Of a DNA stretch of 64,000 nt, positions 63,616 through 64,000 are shown piece after piece. The stretch spans positions 558,001-622,000 of the forward strand of contig CAVVNM010000013.1 of NCBI GenBank assembly GCA_963749575.1, written 5' to 3'. Position numbers and translations under genes: made by a program. Source of the DNA: JAMXLO01 sp963749575 (GTDB taxonomy: Bacteria > Pseudomonadota > Alphaproteobacteria > Acetobacterales > Acetobacteraceae). Every line of letters starts with the position of its first letter. Position 1 is the first letter of the stretch. The notes under the pieces are model-generated. The model was not told the origin of the DNA and made no database searches. It was given only the letters and a program-made list of their open reading frames with translations.

Positions 63616-64000
63616 GCCGCGCGCTGCTCGATACCCATCTGTTGATCTGGGCGCTCGATGAGTTCCATCGATTGCCGGCCGAAATGCGCGAGATCATCCA
63701 GGATCCGCACAACGACATTCTGTTCAGCGTCGTCAGTATCTGGGAGATTGCCAGCAAGGCACGCCTCGGCCGAACCAGCTTCGCCGTCCGCCCCGAAGAC
63801 ATTGCGGTGTCGGCGCTCGCCACGGGCTTTTCCGAACTCTCGCTGCGATGGCAGGCTGCGGCCGCGGTCGCTGACCTGCCACTACATCATCGCGATCCGT
63901 TCGATCGCGCCATCGTGGCGCAAGCCATCATCGAGCCGATCCGCCTATATACGGTCGACCGCAAGCTGGGCGCCTACTCATCGCTGGTAAAGGTCATCTG
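63612..64000 (+). CDS. vapC: PIN-domain toxin VapC (3' end at window edge)
   Basis: Ribonuclease toxin of the VapC type, about 129 residues visible and probably lacking only its stop codon. Acidic PIN residues are in LLDTHLLIWAL, SIWEIASKARLGR and HHRDPFDRAIVAQA, with the last Asp in YTVDRKL. Cleaves tRNA or rRNA in characterised members. GTG start overlaps the antitoxin stop. Confidence 0.9.
   Translation, partial: MSRALLDTHLLIWALDEFHRLPAEMREIIQDPHNDILFSVVSIWEIASKARLGRTSFAVRPEDIAVSALATGFSELSLRWQAAAAVADLPLHHRDPFDRAIVAQAIIEPIRLYTVDRKLGAYSSLVKVI

Overview
The window comes from a GC-rich (roughly 65%) alphaproteobacterium, most likely Acetobacteraceae/Rhodospirillales. Direct support for Alphaproteobacteria is a circularly permuted tmRNA gene with the tag ANDNSEVLAVAA, a Usg-family gene, a COX15/CtaA heme A synthase, ThyX instead of ThyA, and a CIRCE-controlled groESL. 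The family-level placement is inference from gene content. No rRNA, tRNA, CRISPR array, insertion sequence or prophage was seen.

Layout. 1-4541: catabolic run (acyl-CoA synthetase, GMC oxidoreductase, FAH-family enzyme, thiolase), with frameshifts in the first and third genes. 4538-5402: frameshifted AbiEii-like nucleotidyltransferase and its small partner. 5403-8169: DUF2182/DUF1326 pair and a flavin monooxygenase. 8577-12885: XRE regulator, Smr protein, MFS transporter, LutC and LutB. 13005-16425: zinc dehydrogenase, Tat-exported alpha/beta hydrolase, and decayed cytochrome P460, epoxide hydrolase and HigB-like genes. 16458-19388: ThDP-dependent acyl-CoA lyase/decarboxylase with a CaiB/BaiF CoA-transferase. 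19517-21250: decayed small enzyme, thyX, permuted ssrA. 21253-28749: hydrolase, polysaccharide deacetylase, two orphan transporter binding proteins, gamma-glutamyltransferase, NnrU. 28970-30910: tyrosine phosphatase fused to an autotransporter barrel. 31085-36542: HCCA isomerase, cobalt-type nitrile hydratase operon with a metallo-beta-lactamase-fold enzyme, SDR, luciferase-like monooxygenase. 36553-39632: PEP-CTERM protein, secreted five-repeat peptide, GST, PatB-like C-S lyase. 40150-42260: groESL with CIRCE. 42420-47394: usg, ctaA, PAS histidine kinase, tldD. 47823-50245: protein of twelve near-identical 18-residue repeats, a DUF6065-like protein and an SGNH hydrolase. 50420-52781: fumarase/aspartase-superfamily lyase and an esterase-like hydrolase. 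52925-57188: copper-handling operon. 57350-62009: UbiX/UbiD pair and an ABC importer whose ATPase gene is broken. 62064-64000: M16 peptidase and a Phd/VapC toxin-antitoxin pair.

Most of the window is small metabolic operons with stop/start overlaps (TGATG, ATGA, GTGA), implying translational coupling. Two themes stand out. First, two unrelated-looking small proteins (37302-37592 and 47823-48512) are built from nearly identical short tandem repeats; the second sits next to a DUF6065-like gene and is the best candidate for an undescribed system. Second, at least seven genes are frameshifted or internally deleted, so either this genome is shedding accessory functions or the assembly carries indel errors. 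Long inverted repeats of four different sequences sit in intergenic gaps, three of them between converging genes.
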